Below are positions 35,510 through 44,383 of a DNA stretch of 64,000 nt, one piece after another. The DNA comes from CAZTTG01 sp964615935 (GTDB taxonomy: Bacteria > Planctomycetota > UBA1135 > GCA-002686595): positions 21,694 through 85,693 of the forward strand of contig CAZTTG010000012.1 of NCBI GenBank assembly GCA_964615935.1, read 5' to 3'. The notes beneath the pieces were generated by a model. It saw only the letters and a list, made by a program, of their open reading frames with translations. It made no database searches and had not been told where the DNA came from. Every line of letters starts with the position of its first letter. Position 1 is the first letter of the stretch. Both the position numbers and the translations under genes were made by a program.

Positions 35510-36595
35510 ATGGCAGTCTCGTGCGGCATCGTAGGCCTGCCCAACTGCGGCAAGTCGACCATCTACAACGCCATCACCCGCAGCCAGGCGGATCGGGCCA
35601 GCTATCCCTTCAGCACCACCGAGGCCAACCTGGCGGTGGTGGACGTCCCCGATGACCGGCTGGAGGTGATCCACCGCTACATCGAGACCAACAAGGTGGT
35701 CCCGGCCAGCCTGCGGGTGGTGGACATCCCCGGGCTGGCGCCGGGGGCCTCGCGGGGCGAGGGGCTGGGGAACCGCTTCCTGGGGCACGTCAAGGAGTCC
35801 GACGCCCTCCTGCAGGTGGTGCGCTGCTTCGAGTCGGCCGACGTGGTGGGGGCGGTGGACCCGGCCGAGGACATGCAGGTGCTCGAGCTCGAGCTGGCCA
35901 TGGCCGACCTGGACACGGTGGGCCGCAACGTCGAGCGCGTCTCCAAGAAGGCCCGCTCGGGCGACCGGCAGTCCCGCTTCGAGCTGGGCGTCTTCGAGCG
36001 CGCCCGGGCCATGCTGGAGGAGGGCCAGCTCCCGCGCACGGCGGGGTGGTCGAGGGAGGAGGCGGCGGCCCTGCGGCCGCTCTTCCTGATGACCATGAAG
36101 CCCATGCTCTACCTGGCCAACGTGGACGCCGACGACCTGGACGGCCGCTCCGAGCCGGCCCGGGCGGTCGAGGCCCACGCGCTGGAGACCGGCTCCCGCT
36201 GGCTGCACATGTGCGGCGATCTGGAGTGCGAGCTGGTGGGCCTCGAGCCGGAGGAGGCCCGCGAGTTCATGGACGAGCTGGGGATGGGCGAGCTGTGCCT
36301 GCCGCGGCTCCTGCACGAGACCTACGACCTCCTGGGCCTGCAGACCTTCTTCACCGTCGGGGACATCCAGATCCGCGCCTGGAACATCCGCCGCGGCGAC
36401 ACGGGCCCCAAGGCCGCCGGCGCGGTCCATACCGACTTCGAGAAGGGCTACATCCGCGCCGAGGTCTACTCGGTGGACGACCTGGTCGAGCACGGGAGCG
36501 AGGCGGCCATCAAGGCCGCCGGTCGCATGCGCATCGAGGGCCGCGACTACGTCATGCGCGAGGGGGACGTGGCCTTCTTCCTGATCGGGAAGTAG
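35510..36595 (+). CDS. ychF: Redox-regulated ATPase YchF (Obg-like)
   Basis: A 361-residue P-loop ATPase of the OLA1/YchF group, a universal ribosome-associated protein. G1 is GLPNCGKSTIYNAIT, switch II is VDIPGLAPGASRGEGLGN, the coiled-coil insertion lies at ~140-190, and the C-terminal TGS domain has FFTVGDIQIRAWNIRRGDT, AAGAVHTDFEKGYIRAE and YVMREGDVAFFLIGK at the very end. Eleven bases separate it from the AlgX-like gene. Part of its 3' end reappears as a degenerate copy at 45665-45723. Confidence 0.96.
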   Translation: MAVSCGIVGLPNCGKSTIYNAITRSQADRASYPFSTTEANLAVVDVPDDRLEVIHRYIETNKVVPASLRVVDIPGLAPGASRGEGLGNRFLGHVKESDALLQVVRCFESADVVGAVDPAEDMQVLELELAMADLDTVGRNVERVSKKARSGDRQSRFELGVFERARAMLEEGQLPRTAGWSREEAAALRPLFLMTMKPMLYLANVDADDLDGRSEPARAVEAHALETGSRWLHMCGDLECELVGLEPEEAREFMDELGMGELCLPRLLHETYDLLGLQTFFTVGDIQIRAWNIRRGDTGPKAAGAVHTDFEKGYIRAEVYSVDDLVEHGSEAAIKAAGRMRIEGRDYVMREGDVAFFLIGK

Positions 36596-36625
36596 CGAGT
36601 GCGGGTCGCGGGCGGCGGGAGGGGC
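36567..36625 (+). repeat. Source copy of a duplicated segment (ychF 3' end)
   Basis: These 59 bases cover the last codons of ychF and the start of its 3' flank. They match 45665-45723 at roughly 50 of 59 positions by eye, including cgtggccttcttcc and cgggtcgcgggcg exactly. Confidence 0.7.
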
Positions 36626-36630
36626 CCGCC
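36614..36630 (+). terminator. Stem-loop after ychF
   Basis: GGCGGG-AGGGG-CCCGCC forms a perfect 6-bp stem 19 bases after the ychF stop. It is a GC terminator candidate without a T-run. Confidence 0.45.
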
Positions 36631-36816
36631 TGGGGCGGCTCGGCGCACCCGGAGCCCTCCCAGGCACCTTCTGGACGACCTCGCCCCCGACCCGTGGAGG
36701 TCCCCGCCCGCCCCAGCCGGCTCCCGCAGCCTCCAATCCGGCTGCTCCTCGGTGGCTCCCTCCTCGAACGACCCCCTGGAGCGCTTGTTCTCTGCGGAAG
36801 AGGGGGCCCGCGGGCG

Positions 36817-37036
36817 TCGGTCCAACCTGCTCCATGGGGAACTGATGCACATTGACCAAGTCTACGCCCAGTTCATCGATGACTGCCAGTGTCCGTTCGT
36901 TCGCACCGAGCGCCGCATACAGCTCGTCGCCGATCAACCGTCGCGGGAATTGGTTCTCGAAGGCGAGTTCGCCGCGCGGCGTCCGGTCGGGCCTTCGGTG
37001 GGCGATCGCTTCCTGGACTCTCTGTTCGTGGTTCAC
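36817..37036 (-). pseudogene. 5' fragment of a uroporphyrinogen decarboxylase-family gene
   Basis: A GTG at 37036 opens a frame beginning VNHEQRVQEAIAHRRPDRTP, the standard N-terminus of URO-D/MtaA/CmuA-type proteins. It continues through RGELAFENQF and AVIDELGVDLVNVHQFP. Similarity stops after about 72 residues; the remaining ~270 residues of the family are absent. The frame stays open by chance across the ychF antisense. I call it a truncated gene. Confidence 0.6.
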
Positions 37037-37059
37037 TGGCTTCTGCTGGATTGTTCAGA

Positions 37060-37200
37060 CATGGGCTGCCCACTTCTTCGCAGACGGCGAGGAAGTTCTC
37101 ATTCGGCACGTCCGGGATGATGCCCTGGGGGTGGACACGATGCAGCCGCTGCCGGCGTCCCCTCTCACATGATACGCGACCTCGGCGCGGGCGGGGGCAT
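37060..37200 (-). pseudogene. 3' fragment of a second URO-D-family gene, frameshifted
   Basis: Just upstream (minus strand) of the fragment above, two adjacent frames together read GSGCIVSTP then QGIIPDVPNENFLAVCEEVG. This matches the URO-D C-terminus, where a GGYILAPSH-like phrase is followed by DVPPEN. One base missing from a C-run accounts for the shift. It implies that two URO-D-family genes once stood in tandem here. Confidence 0.5.
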
Positions 37201-37327
37201 CTACGCGGAGCTCGCCGCAGGTCAGGTCCTGGTGCTGGAGGAAGGCACCATCGCCTCCAACTTCGTCGATCCCGATGGGGGATCGGGCACCTACCGGGGC
37301 GGCGAGGTCTACGTCGAGGGGGACTGC
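37190..37327 (+). pseudogene. Beta-helix protein fragment
   Basis: In one plus-strand frame, a stretch reading GGGIYAELAAGQVLVLEEG, then IASNFVDPDGGSGTYRGG and EVYVEGD, has the rhythm of a polymorphic-outer-membrane or right-handed beta-helix repeat. It has no start, signal peptide or C-terminus and abuts the URO-D fragment on the other strand. Recognition is by pattern only. Confidence 0.4.
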
Positions 37328-37454
37328 ATCCCGCGAAGACGTACGATGCTCGCCGACCGGGTCTCGGGGCGATTCCGCAGGACAGAGCATGGCCCGGTCC
37401 CGATCGGATCGATCGAAACCGGGCCGGAAACGCGGACGGTGGCCGGCTCACCCG

Positions 37455-38843
37455 CTACGGCGGGCCGATGACGACCGTGGTCGTCGGCGAGCTGAGGTGG
37501 CACCCCTCCGTCGCGTGCCAGAAGACGGTCTGCATGCGGATCACCGTCCCCAGGGCCTGTCCCTGCTCCGGGGCGAAGACGTGACGGGAGGCCGCTCCGT
37601 TCGTCAGGACGCCGATCGGCTGTGGGCTGCCGACCGGCGTGATCACCAACATGCCGTTCAGGGGTATGGGCGTGAGAACGAAGGGGGCGAGGTCGGTGGG
37701 GATGCCCTGGTAGAGGTTGTAGACGTCGTTGCTGCCGGTGTCGCTGTAGAAGGTGAACGGGCCGCCCATGGTCAGCTCGTCGACGACCGGAGGGGAGTGG
37801 GCCTCGCGGTTGCCCCCGGGCACTATCTGAAATAGGTTGGTGTTGTTGGCGATGCCGCCAGGAGCTCCGCCACCATTGCCGCCGAAACCGCCCTGGAGCC
37901 AGTGGCCGAGCCACTGGAGCTGGAAGGGGTTCGCGTTCCACTTGATCTGGAGAGCATCCCCTCCGTTGCCGGCCGCCAGGCTGCCGAGCCCGTGCCCGCC
38001 GTCGCCCCCCAGGAGCAGGTCGTTGTTGAGGTTGTTGAGGTTCATCCCCGGGCCGCCAGCCCGGCCGGAGAGGAAGAGGTCCACCTGCATCCTGACGGTT
38101 GGGTTGAACACCACGGCCGGAGAGCCGTTGCCGGCGTTGGCGCCGCCGGCGGGATTGGGAACCGCGTTGTGGCCGCGCCCGCCCTTCGCGTAGCACTCCC
38201 AGATCCCTACGGTGGAGTTCACGAATTCCATCGCGGGCGTGCCGTCGCAGTAGCTCCAGGAGGCGCCGATGGTTCCGCCGGTCTCCCAGCCGCCGGGCTC
38301 GACCTCGCCTAGCGACCAGCCGTTGGCGCCGATCGCCACGCAGTCGTGGAACTGGACGTTCCCGCAGTTGGTCACGACCACGGTCGAGGCGGTGATGGTG
38401 GTCCCGAAGTGCTGGAGGTTGCTCCAGAAGCGGCAGTCCTCGAACCAGACCGATCCGGAGCAGCCCGTCACGGTCACCGCCGAGCCGTTCGACTCGTTGC
38501 GGGTGGCCTCCAGGCCGCGCAGGGTCAGGTGGTTCCCGGAGGTGACGCCCGCGATCTTGATGTCGACCCCGGGCCCGCCGATCTGGATGCGCCCCCCGAA
38601 TCGGATGTCGCCGACGAGGGTCAAGTTCAGGTTGACCCTCGCTTCCGTGAGCTCGATGGGATCGTAGCCGCCGGGGGCTATCAGGATGATGTCGCCCTGC
38701 ATTGCGTAGTTGTCGATGGCGTAGTGGATCTCGTTGAAGCCCGGTATCCCGGTATCCACCACGCGATGGACGTTCGCGGCGAGGGCATGTGGCGCGAGGA
38801 TGGGAATGGCGGCCAGGAGCCAGGCGAGTCGAGTTGTCTTCAT
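37455..38843 (-). CDS. Secreted right-handed beta-helix protein
   Basis: A 462-residue protein with a signal peptide (RLAWLLAAIPILAPHALAA). The N-terminal part resembles pectate-lyase-like beta-helix proteins: HYAIDNYAMQGDIILIAPGG, then short strands such as HLTLRGLEATRNESNGSAV and VWFEDCRFWSN. The middle is Gly/Asn-rich (NLNNLNNDLLLGGDGGHG). The end (GQALGTVIRMQTVFWHATEG) resembles the beta-sandwich tails of planctomycete secreted proteins. No active-site residues can be assigned. It is probably exported and binds or structures polysaccharide. Confidence 0.75.
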   Translation of the reverse strand: MKTTRLAWLLAAIPILAPHALAANVHRVVDTGIPGFNEIHYAIDNYAMQGDIILIAPGGYDPIELTEARVNLNLTLVGDIRFGGRIQIGGPGVDIKIAGVTSGNHLTLRGLEATRNESNGSAVTVTGCSGSVWFEDCRFWSNLQHFGTTITASTVVVTNCGNVQFHDCVAIGANGWSLGEVEPGGWETGGTIGASWSYCDGTPAMEFVNSTVGIWECYAKGGRGHNAVPNPAGGANAGNGSPAVVFNPTVRMQVDLFLSGRAGGPGMNLNNLNNDLLLGGDGGHGLGSLAAGNGGDALQIKWNANPFQLQWLGHWLQGGFGGNGGGAPGGIANNTNLFQIVPGGNREAHSPPVVDELTMGGPFTFYSDTGSNDVYNLYQGIPTDLAPFVLTPIPLNGMLVITPVGSPQPIGVLTNGAASRHVFAPEQGQALGTVIRMQTVFWHATEGCHLSSPTTTVVIGPP

Positions 38844-39086
38844 GTTCGTCCGTTCCGGGGATGTCGTTCGAGGGAGGAAGGGGGGCCGGAGCTCGGATGG
38901 CGCCCGCTTGCACCGGGTATGTCCGCTGACCCGCCCGGAGTTCTGCCTTCCCCAACTCACCACGAGAATCCGCGCTTCTCCCCGCGTCCTGGAGGCGGCA
39001 ATGCCGTGGCCGACGGGAGCCCGCGGCGCGAGCCGCATGGCGCCCCGGCCCCTCCGCGCGCCCCAGGGCGCCGTCTCGGCGGCCTG

Positions 39087-39305
39087 ATGCTGCGCCCCCA
39101 CGCGGGCGTGGCGCGGGACTGCGGTCCCTTCGACCCACGCCTCGAGTTCGCCGGCGACGAGCTCCCCAATGGGGACATCGGCAGCACCAGCCTGGGTCTG
39201 GGCCTCGCGGACGGTACTCGCCCCGAAGGGCGGCTACCGCTCAGCCCACCGAACCACGGCCCCCCCTGGGGCCAGGCCAATCTCCTCCACCCCTCCTCCC
39301 GGTGA
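39087..39305 (+). CDS. Possible small ORF (72 aa), unknown
   Basis: An ATG frame with strong G/C third positions encodes 72 residues including GPFDPRLEFAGDELPNGDIG. There is no ribosome site and no recognised family. It may be a remnant of a larger gene or chance. Confidence 0.2.
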   Translation: MLRPHAGVARDCGPFDPRLEFAGDELPNGDIGSTSLGLGLADGTRPEGRLPLSPPNHGPPWGQANLLHPSSR

Positions 39306-39389
39306 GCCCCGCCTGGCTCGGGTGGGCGGCCCTGCCTGCCGGATGGGCTGAGCCCGGCTCTAGGCAGGGATGGGGCCATCAAATGGGCA

Positions 39390-39548
39390 ATGAATCCACA
39401 TCCGCTGGTGGAGCTGCTCGAGGACCGGCGGGGCGCGAGGCGCCTGGCCTTGGAGGGGCGCCGGAGGGTGCGATCGCGCAACACCTGGGGGAGGCTCGCC
39501 GGGCGCGTGCTCACCTCCTGGGAGGCTGCCCTGGGGGTGGCGGTCTGA
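39390..39548 (+). CDS. Possible small ORF (52 aa), Arg-rich
   Basis: An ATG frame of 52 residues, basic and helical in character (HPLVELLEDRRGARRLALEG, TWGRLAGRVLTSWEAALG), with coding-like third positions. No clear ribosome site. Unrecognised. Confidence 0.25.
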   Translation: MNPHPLVELLEDRRGARRLALEGRRRVRSRNTWGRLAGRVLTSWEAALGVAV

Positions 39549-39673
39549 GGCGGTAGATAAATCCGGGATTCTCGAGAACCGCCCCTCGAAGGCCGGACAT
39601 GGCAAGGTGCCGGCGGGCGCAGCGCCGCTCGCCCTGGACGGATCCCCCCATTCCGCCTAACCTCTCCTTTATC

Positions 39674-39693
39674 CCCTCCCATTCTTGGGAGGG
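39674..39693 (+). promoter_or_regulatory. Leader hairpin before the FG-GAP-like gene
   Basis: CCCTCCCA-TTCT-TGGGAGGG forms a perfect 8-bp stem about 30 bases before the ATG at 39724. It may influence translation or terminate upstream transcription; the function is unknown. Confidence 0.45.
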
Positions 39694-39723
39694 AACCGGA
39701 CCCTCGATCCGAAGGTGCCCCCC

Positions 39724-41433
39724 ATGAAAACCCGGTCGCGGCGGATTTCGATCCGGACCCTCGCCCTCCTCCTCCTCGGCGGCGCTCTTTCGGCGCAGGG
39801 CGTGAACCATACCCCCCCCATGCAGGGAGTGGGCGCCTACTCGGTGCGCGCCGCACCCATGACGGTGGACATCGTGGACCCCGGGCAAGCCGTGTCCGGG
39901 GACCTCGACGGAGACCTCTCGCCCGACTTCGCCTGGGTGGACCGCAACCTGGGTACCGCGAGCGTCCTCCTCTCGCCGGGGCTCATGGAGAGGTTGAAGT
40001 GGCAGGTCTCCAGCGCCGTGGACGTCGGCGTTCTGAGCACGCGCGACGAGCGGGACTACCTGCTCGTCGTCAACGGCTCCGGCCTGCAGCGCCTCGACCT
40101 GACCGTTCCGGGCTGGGACCGGACCACCCTCGCGGCGAGCTGGGCCGGCGTCCAGCAGATCGAGACCTACTCCCCCGAGGAGGGCGAGACCGAGGTCTTC
40201 GGCCTGGACGGCGATGGCCACACCCTGCTCCACGTGCACTGTGACGGGGGGGAGGTCCTGGTGGACGAGGTCCTGTTCTCGGTGCCCCTGGAGGTGCTCG
40301 CCATCGAGCCGTATCGCCGCAACGGAACCGGCGAGGTCGGCCTGGCGGTCATGACCCACGACACCTTGGCCCTGTACGACCTCTCCGGGAACCTGCTCAG
40401 GTGGATCGTGCTCACGGCCTACGGCTGGACCTGCGACGCCATCGCCGCGATGAGCCACGGCGGCGCTGCGCAGGACTGGATCGCGTGGGTGGCCACGGCC
40501 GCGGACGGCACGACGCAGTACCTGGTGATTGCCAACGAGGCGGGGCCGCTGCCGGCGAAGCCGGTGTGGACGAACATCGACGTCTCCAGCATCTCGGACA
40601 CCGACTACGATCTGGACGGGGACGACGACCTGGTGTTCACCTTCTCGGACGCCTACCACGCGGTTCGGCTCAACAACGAGGGGGAGCCCACCCCGGACTT
40701 CAGGCTGCAGGACAAGGACCTCTTCTACGCTCCCGGCGGCATGGTCCAGTATGGACGGCCCTACTACGGGGTGATCGTGCCGGCGGACGTGGATTCCGAC
40801 GGGGACGAGGATCTGCTGCAGGCCACGATCAACGGCCGGCTGGCGGTGTTCGTCAACAGCGACGGGGTCGACGAGGAGCTCATGAAGGTGGAGGTGATCA
40901 ATACGCTCATCTCCTCGGGGGGAGGCACGCCGGGCCTCCCGGCCCGGGCGTGGACGACCGGCCACCCCACACACCCCGGCAACGCATTGGAGCTCGACGT
41001 CCTGCCGCCCTCCGACTACGACGGCGCCAATCGCCTGGAGGTCAAGGTCTTCCGTCAGGAGGGGCCCGGTGAAGAGACCGATCCCACGGTCTTCTTCACG
41101 GATTACATCGACATCACGGAGAGCTTCCCCCCGGAGGTCGAGATCGACCTGCCGGACGGCAGCCCGGGAAGTGACCGCCTCTACTACGTTACCCTGCGCT
41201 GCGTCCTTCGACAGGGGGGCGAGACCGTGGAGGTCAACCCGGCGACGATCGATGGCACGCACCTCAGCGCGTGGCCGCGCCCGGACACCTGCACTCCATA
41301 CCTCCTGGACATGGCCGGGGGGGACGAGTCCCTCTACGACATCGACCACGAGCCTGGTTGCGGTCCCGACCGCATCGGCCGCGGGCTCCTCGTGCCCTGC
41401 GTCCCCGGCATGGATGACATCCTGGAGCTGTAG
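39724..41433 (+). CDS. Secreted FG-GAP/VCBS-like protein
   Basis: A 569-residue protein with a signal peptide (ISIRTLALLLLGGALSAQG). It contains several Asp-rich calcium loops of FG-GAP/VCBS type, for example VSGDLDGDLSPDFAWVDRN, DTDYDLDGDDDLVFTFSD and VPADVDSDGDEDLLQAT, spaced as in a beta-propeller. The C-terminal ~150 residues are beta-rich and contain several Cys. It lacks the VINNKNG-type tail found in the other FG-GAP protein. It ends 11 bases from the convergent CHAT gene. Confidence 0.8.
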   Translation: MKTRSRRISIRTLALLLLGGALSAQGVNHTPPMQGVGAYSVRAAPMTVDIVDPGQAVSGDLDGDLSPDFAWVDRNLGTASVLLSPGLMERLKWQVSSAVDVGVLSTRDERDYLLVVNGSGLQRLDLTVPGWDRTTLAASWAGVQQIETYSPEEGETEVFGLDGDGHTLLHVHCDGGEVLVDEVLFSVPLEVLAIEPYRRNGTGEVGLAVMTHDTLALYDLSGNLLRWIVLTAYGWTCDAIAAMSHGGAAQDWIAWVATAADGTTQYLVIANEAGPLPAKPVWTNIDVSSISDTDYDLDGDDDLVFTFSDAYHAVRLNNEGEPTPDFRLQDKDLFYAPGGMVQYGRPYYGVIVPADVDSDGDEDLLQATINGRLAVFVNSDGVDEELMKVEVINTLISSGGGTPGLPARAWTTGHPTHPGNALELDVLPPSDYDGANRLEVKVFRQEGPGEETDPTVFFTDYIDITESFPPEVEIDLPDGSPGSDRLYYVTLRCVLRQGGETVEVNPATIDGTHLSAWPRPDTCTPYLLDMAGGDESLYDIDHEPGCGPDRIGRGLLVPCVPGMDDILEL

Positions 41434-41444
41434 CGGCTCGCGGC

Positions 41445-43817
41445 TCAGGCGGCGCGGCGCCGGGCCACGGCCCGCCCGCCCGCAAGGAGGACGAGCACGA
41501 GCACGGCCGCCGCGCCCGCCGCGATCCACGAGACCCAGGGCGCGCCGGCCTCGTCCGCGGGCAGGGCCCCCGCCTCGAAGAGCGGTCGGTGCCCGAGGCC
41601 CACGACGCGCATGACCGCGTGATGGAAGGGGTCGGCGAAGTCGCCCGTCTCGATCAGGGCCGCCGAGGCGCGCCGCAGGGCCTCGGCCGGGCTCTCGCCT
41701 GCCGCGAGGGCATCGTGCATGACCGCCGTGTGCGCCAGGGTCGCCTCCAGGGTGGCGTCCGCCCGCGAGAGCATCACCGCCTGCGCGCCGCTCCAGAGGA
41801 AGACGCCGCCCATGTTGGCCTCCAGCTCCTCCCCCACCCGCTGGGGGCCGGTGCCCGAGCCGCAGGAGGAGAGGATCACCAGACCGCGCGGCGCCTCGGG
41901 CAGGGCTTCCAGGTCGGAGCTCCAGAGCTCGCCGGCGTGCAGGACCATCCCCCAGCGCCGATCGCGCCCGGGATCCCTCACCCCGTGGGCAAGGAGCTGC
42001 ACCACTGGGACCCGAGAGAGCGGGAGATCGAGAAGGGCGGCGGCCGTGGCCTCCTCGCCGGTGCGCAGGATGCTGCCCCCTGAGCCGTAGGCGCGCAGCA
42101 GGCGCCGCCATTGCCGATCGGAGACCGCGAGGGGCGGGTAGCCCTCGGGCGAGGGGGGAGCTCCGATCACCGCCGCGTGGATCTCCCCATCGAAGGCCGG
42201 CCGGCCGCGCCGCGCGAAGGCCAGGCCCAGGGCGAGGGAGGGAAGGAAGGACACCGCCTTCTCCGCTCCGAGCGGTCGATCGCCCAGGGGCAGGGCCCGG
42301 AAGGGCAGATCCCAGGTCGAGCCGGTGGCGAGGAGGGTCACCGAGCCCCAGCGCTCGAGGCGCTCGCGGATCTCCGCCGGCAGGAGCTCCTCGGCGAGCC
42401 AGCGGCCGTCCTCCTCGAGGTCCCGCGCGCGGTGGCTTCCCGCCCGCTCCGGGGGCGTGGCGACCGCCCGGTCGAAGCGCCCGTAGGCGTCGTGCAGCTC
42501 GGTCTCGCTCGCGCGCTCGCGCCTCTCCGGAGGCGAATCGGCATCGATCGCGAAGAGGTGCAGAGCCTCCACCCCCGGAAAGTAGACCAGCAGGCCGCCT
42601 CCGGCAGGAACCAGCTCTCGCCGGATCTCCTCGAGCCAGGTGCCGGAGGGCGGCTCGAGGGGCTCGGGCAGAACCGCGCGCTGCACCTCGACCAGGACAT
42701 CGAGAGCGGCCTCGGGGCCCGAGAGCTCGTGCTCCAGGCGCAGGAGCTCCTCAACCACCAGCCGGTCGCGGTCGTAGCGCAGGTACCCGTGGCCTCCCTT
42801 GCGGTGGGGCCGCTCCCGCCACACCTCCCGCAGTCGCTCGAGGGCCGCGCCGAGCCGGTCGCGGGCGAGCTCGAGCTCCGCGCCCCTGCGCCGCGCCAGG
42901 CGCGCCTCCAGGGCGCACAGGAAGGCTGTCTCGATGGGCGGCAGCGCGGCGAAGTCCTTCTGGCCGAGCAGCTCGCGCGTCCGGGCCAGAGCCTCGCGGG
43001 CGGCCTCGGGTCGGTCGAGGATCAGCTCCAGCTCGCCCTCGCGGACCGCGCAGGTGAAGCGCTCGCTGGGGAGGAGCTCGTCGATCGAGCAGGCCCGCGC
43101 GAGCCAGCGCCGCGCGGGCTCCTCGTGTCCGTCCTCCTCCAGGGCCAGCTTGACGTGGGCCACCGCCAGGAGCAGGTACGTCTGGCCCTCGTAGGGCCGG
43201 GTGTCCTCGTTGAAGAGGAAGCGACGCTCCTCGGGGCCCTTGCCGGCGTCCTCATCGCGCAGCTCCAGGGCCTCCTCCAGCTCGGCGACCAGGAGCTCGT
43301 GCTCGCCGGTGGCCATGCGGAACTCGGCCTGCGCGAGCAGGAGGCCCAGGAGCGCGACGTGGCTGACGCTCTTTCCGATGGCCCCGCGGGCGGCCGACGG
43401 GTCGTAGTGGTCCCAGGCGAGCTCGATCGCGGGGCGCAGTATGGGCGCGGCCCGATCGGGCATGCCGTCCGCCAGCTCGAGCCGGGCCCGCAGCTCCGCG
43501 CTCCAGCAGAAGATGGTGGGGTCCGGATCGCGTACTTGATCCAGGGGCTCGTGCAGCCTCTCGAGCAGCTTTCGCGCAGTGTCCAGCTCCTCCTGTTCGA
43601 GCAGGAGCATGGCGCAAGCGTGCCCGTTCCAGAACCAGGCGACCGATTCCGCCTCCGCGGCCTCGAAGGCATCGCGGTAGTCCTGCTCGGTGGATTGCGC
43701 CGCAGCCCCGAGAGCCAGCAACGCCAGGGCTAACGCCAGGCCGAGGTGGTGGCGAGCGATCTCGACCGACCCGAGTTGTCGTGCACGAGGAGCTCCCACT
43801 CGATCGAATCCGGCCAT
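41445..43817 (-). CDS. Secreted TPR-CHAT putative cysteine protease
   Basis: With the ATG at 43817 the protein has 790 residues (784 with the GTG at 43799); both starts lie inside the 3' end of the anti-sigma gene. A signal peptide (HHLGLALALALLALGAAAQ) is followed by helical TPR-like repeats (~50-420) and a CHAT domain (~450-750). The caspase-like His and Cys are intact: VQLLAHGVRD (~608) and VILSSCGSGTG (~650). A single C-terminal helix (WIAAGAAAVLVLVLLAGG) ends in Arg. The protease would thus sit outside the cytoplasm, tethered to the membrane. It is the third gene of a sigma/anti-sigma operon. Confidence 0.87.
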   Translation of the reverse strand: MAGFDRVGAPRARQLGSVEIARHHLGLALALALLALGAAAQSTEQDYRDAFEAAEAESVAWFWNGHACAMLLLEQEELDTARKLLERLHEPLDQVRDPDPTIFCWSAELRARLELADGMPDRAAPILRPAIELAWDHYDPSAARGAIGKSVSHVALLGLLLAQAEFRMATGEHELLVAELEEALELRDEDAGKGPEERRFLFNEDTRPYEGQTYLLLAVAHVKLALEEDGHEEPARRWLARACSIDELLPSERFTCAVREGELELILDRPEAAREALARTRELLGQKDFAALPPIETAFLCALEARLARRRGAELELARDRLGAALERLREVWRERPHRKGGHGYLRYDRDRLVVEELLRLEHELSGPEAALDVLVEVQRAVLPEPLEPPSGTWLEEIRRELVPAGGGLLVYFPGVEALHLFAIDADSPPERRERASETELHDAYGRFDRAVATPPERAGSHRARDLEEDGRWLAEELLPAEIRERLERWGSVTLLATGSTWDLPFRALPLGDRPLGAEKAVSFLPSLALGLAFARRGRPAFDGEIHAAVIGAPPSPEGYPPLAVSDRQWRRLLRAYGSGGSILRTGEEATAAALLDLPLSRVPVVQLLAHGVRDPGRDRRWGMVLHAGELWSSDLEALPEAPRGLVILSSCGSGTGPQRVGEELEANMGGVFLWSGAQAVMLSRADATLEATLAHTAVMHDALAAGESPAEALRRASAALIETGDFADPFHHAVMRVVGLGHRPLFEAGALPADEAGAPWVSWIAAGAAAVLVLVLLAGGRAVARRRAA

Positions 43818-44383
43818 GCGTGCGTGTCTCCGGGATCCCACGGCGAGCCGGGCAACCTCCCGCTGGAGCGCTCCTCCATGCCGGCGCCGCGCACGATGAT
43901 CTCGAACTCCCAGCCCGGCTTCAGCTCGTATTCCCAGCGGAAGATACCATACTCCTCGCCCTGGATCCCCTCCGACGGGGCGAGGATGCGCACGTCGGGC
44001 GGCCCGAGGTAGGTGGGGCCCAGCGGATCGCGAAGCAGCAGGATCAGGACGATCGCGGCGGCCGCGGCCAGGACCGTGGCCAGCTTCCAGCGCCGCGGTC
44101 CGGGCCGCTCGGGGGCGCTCCCGGCCGTCCGCTCGGCGACGAAGCCCTCGACCGCGTCCTCGCCGGGCGCCCCCTCGCCGCCGCCCGCCTCCTCGAGCAC
44201 CTTGCGGACGAAGCCCCCGGCCTCGTCCAGATCGGCCTGCAGGGCGCGCATCCGCTCCAGCTCCTCGCGCGCCTCCGGCTGCTCCTCGAGGAGCTCGACC
44301 ACCTCGGGGGCGTCCTCCGGGAGCTCGCCGGTGAGGACCCGCCGCAGGATCTCGTCCCGATCGCGTTCTCCGGAATCGCTCAC
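43730..44383 (-). CDS. Membrane anti-sigma factor-like protein
   Basis: A 217-residue protein starting at a GTG that overlaps the sigma-factor stop (GTGA). The cytoplasmic N-terminus is acidic and helical (EVVELLEEQPEAREELERM) and lacks the HxxxCxxC zinc site. One helix (LATVLAAAAAIVLILLL, ~99-116) leads to an external ~95-residue beta-rich domain (VRILAPSEGIQ, GIFRWEYELKPGWEFEIIV), similar to Ig/FN3-like sensors. Position and layout identify it as the partner of the ECF sigma factor. It overlaps the CHAT gene by ~88 bases. Confidence 0.78.
   Translation of the reverse strand: MSDSGERDRDEILRRVLTGELPEDAPEVVELLEEQPEAREELERMRALQADLDEAGGFVRKVLEEAGGGEGAPGEDAVEGFVAERTAGSAPERPGPRRWKLATVLAAAAAIVLILLLRDPLGPTYLGPPDVRILAPSEGIQGEEYGIFRWEYELKPGWEFEIIVRGAGMEERSSGRLPGSPWDPGDTHAWPDSIEWELLVHDNSGRSRSLATTSAWR

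Larger units (their letters stand above)
36596..37454. other. Gene-poor scar region holding gene fragments
   Basis: These ~860 bases have no intact gene. They contain the ychF terminator, two fragments of uroporphyrinogen-decarboxylase-family genes on the minus strand, and a beta-helix-like fragment on the plus strand. Codon usage is less GC3-biased than in neighbouring genes. About 36630-36815 and 37330-37454 show nothing I can identify. Confidence 0.6.
38844..39723. other. 880-base intergenic region, no secure gene
   Basis: This gap separates the divergent beta-helix and FG-GAP-like genes. Many overlapping open frames exist because of high GC, but only two short ones (39087-39305 and 39390-39548) have coding-like composition. 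A hairpin at 39674-39693 lies in the presumed leader of the downstream gene. No RNA gene is recognised. Confidence 0.5.

Noticed and set aside
36599..37172. Plus-strand open frames after ychF
   Set aside because: Amino-acid composition and codon use are not gene-like, and the minus-strand URO-D fragments explain the region better.
37309..39138. 609-residue minus-strand frame over the beta-helix gene
   Set aside because: It is Arg/Pro-rich shadow; the beta-helix gene itself uses a different frame with a signal peptide and coherent domains.
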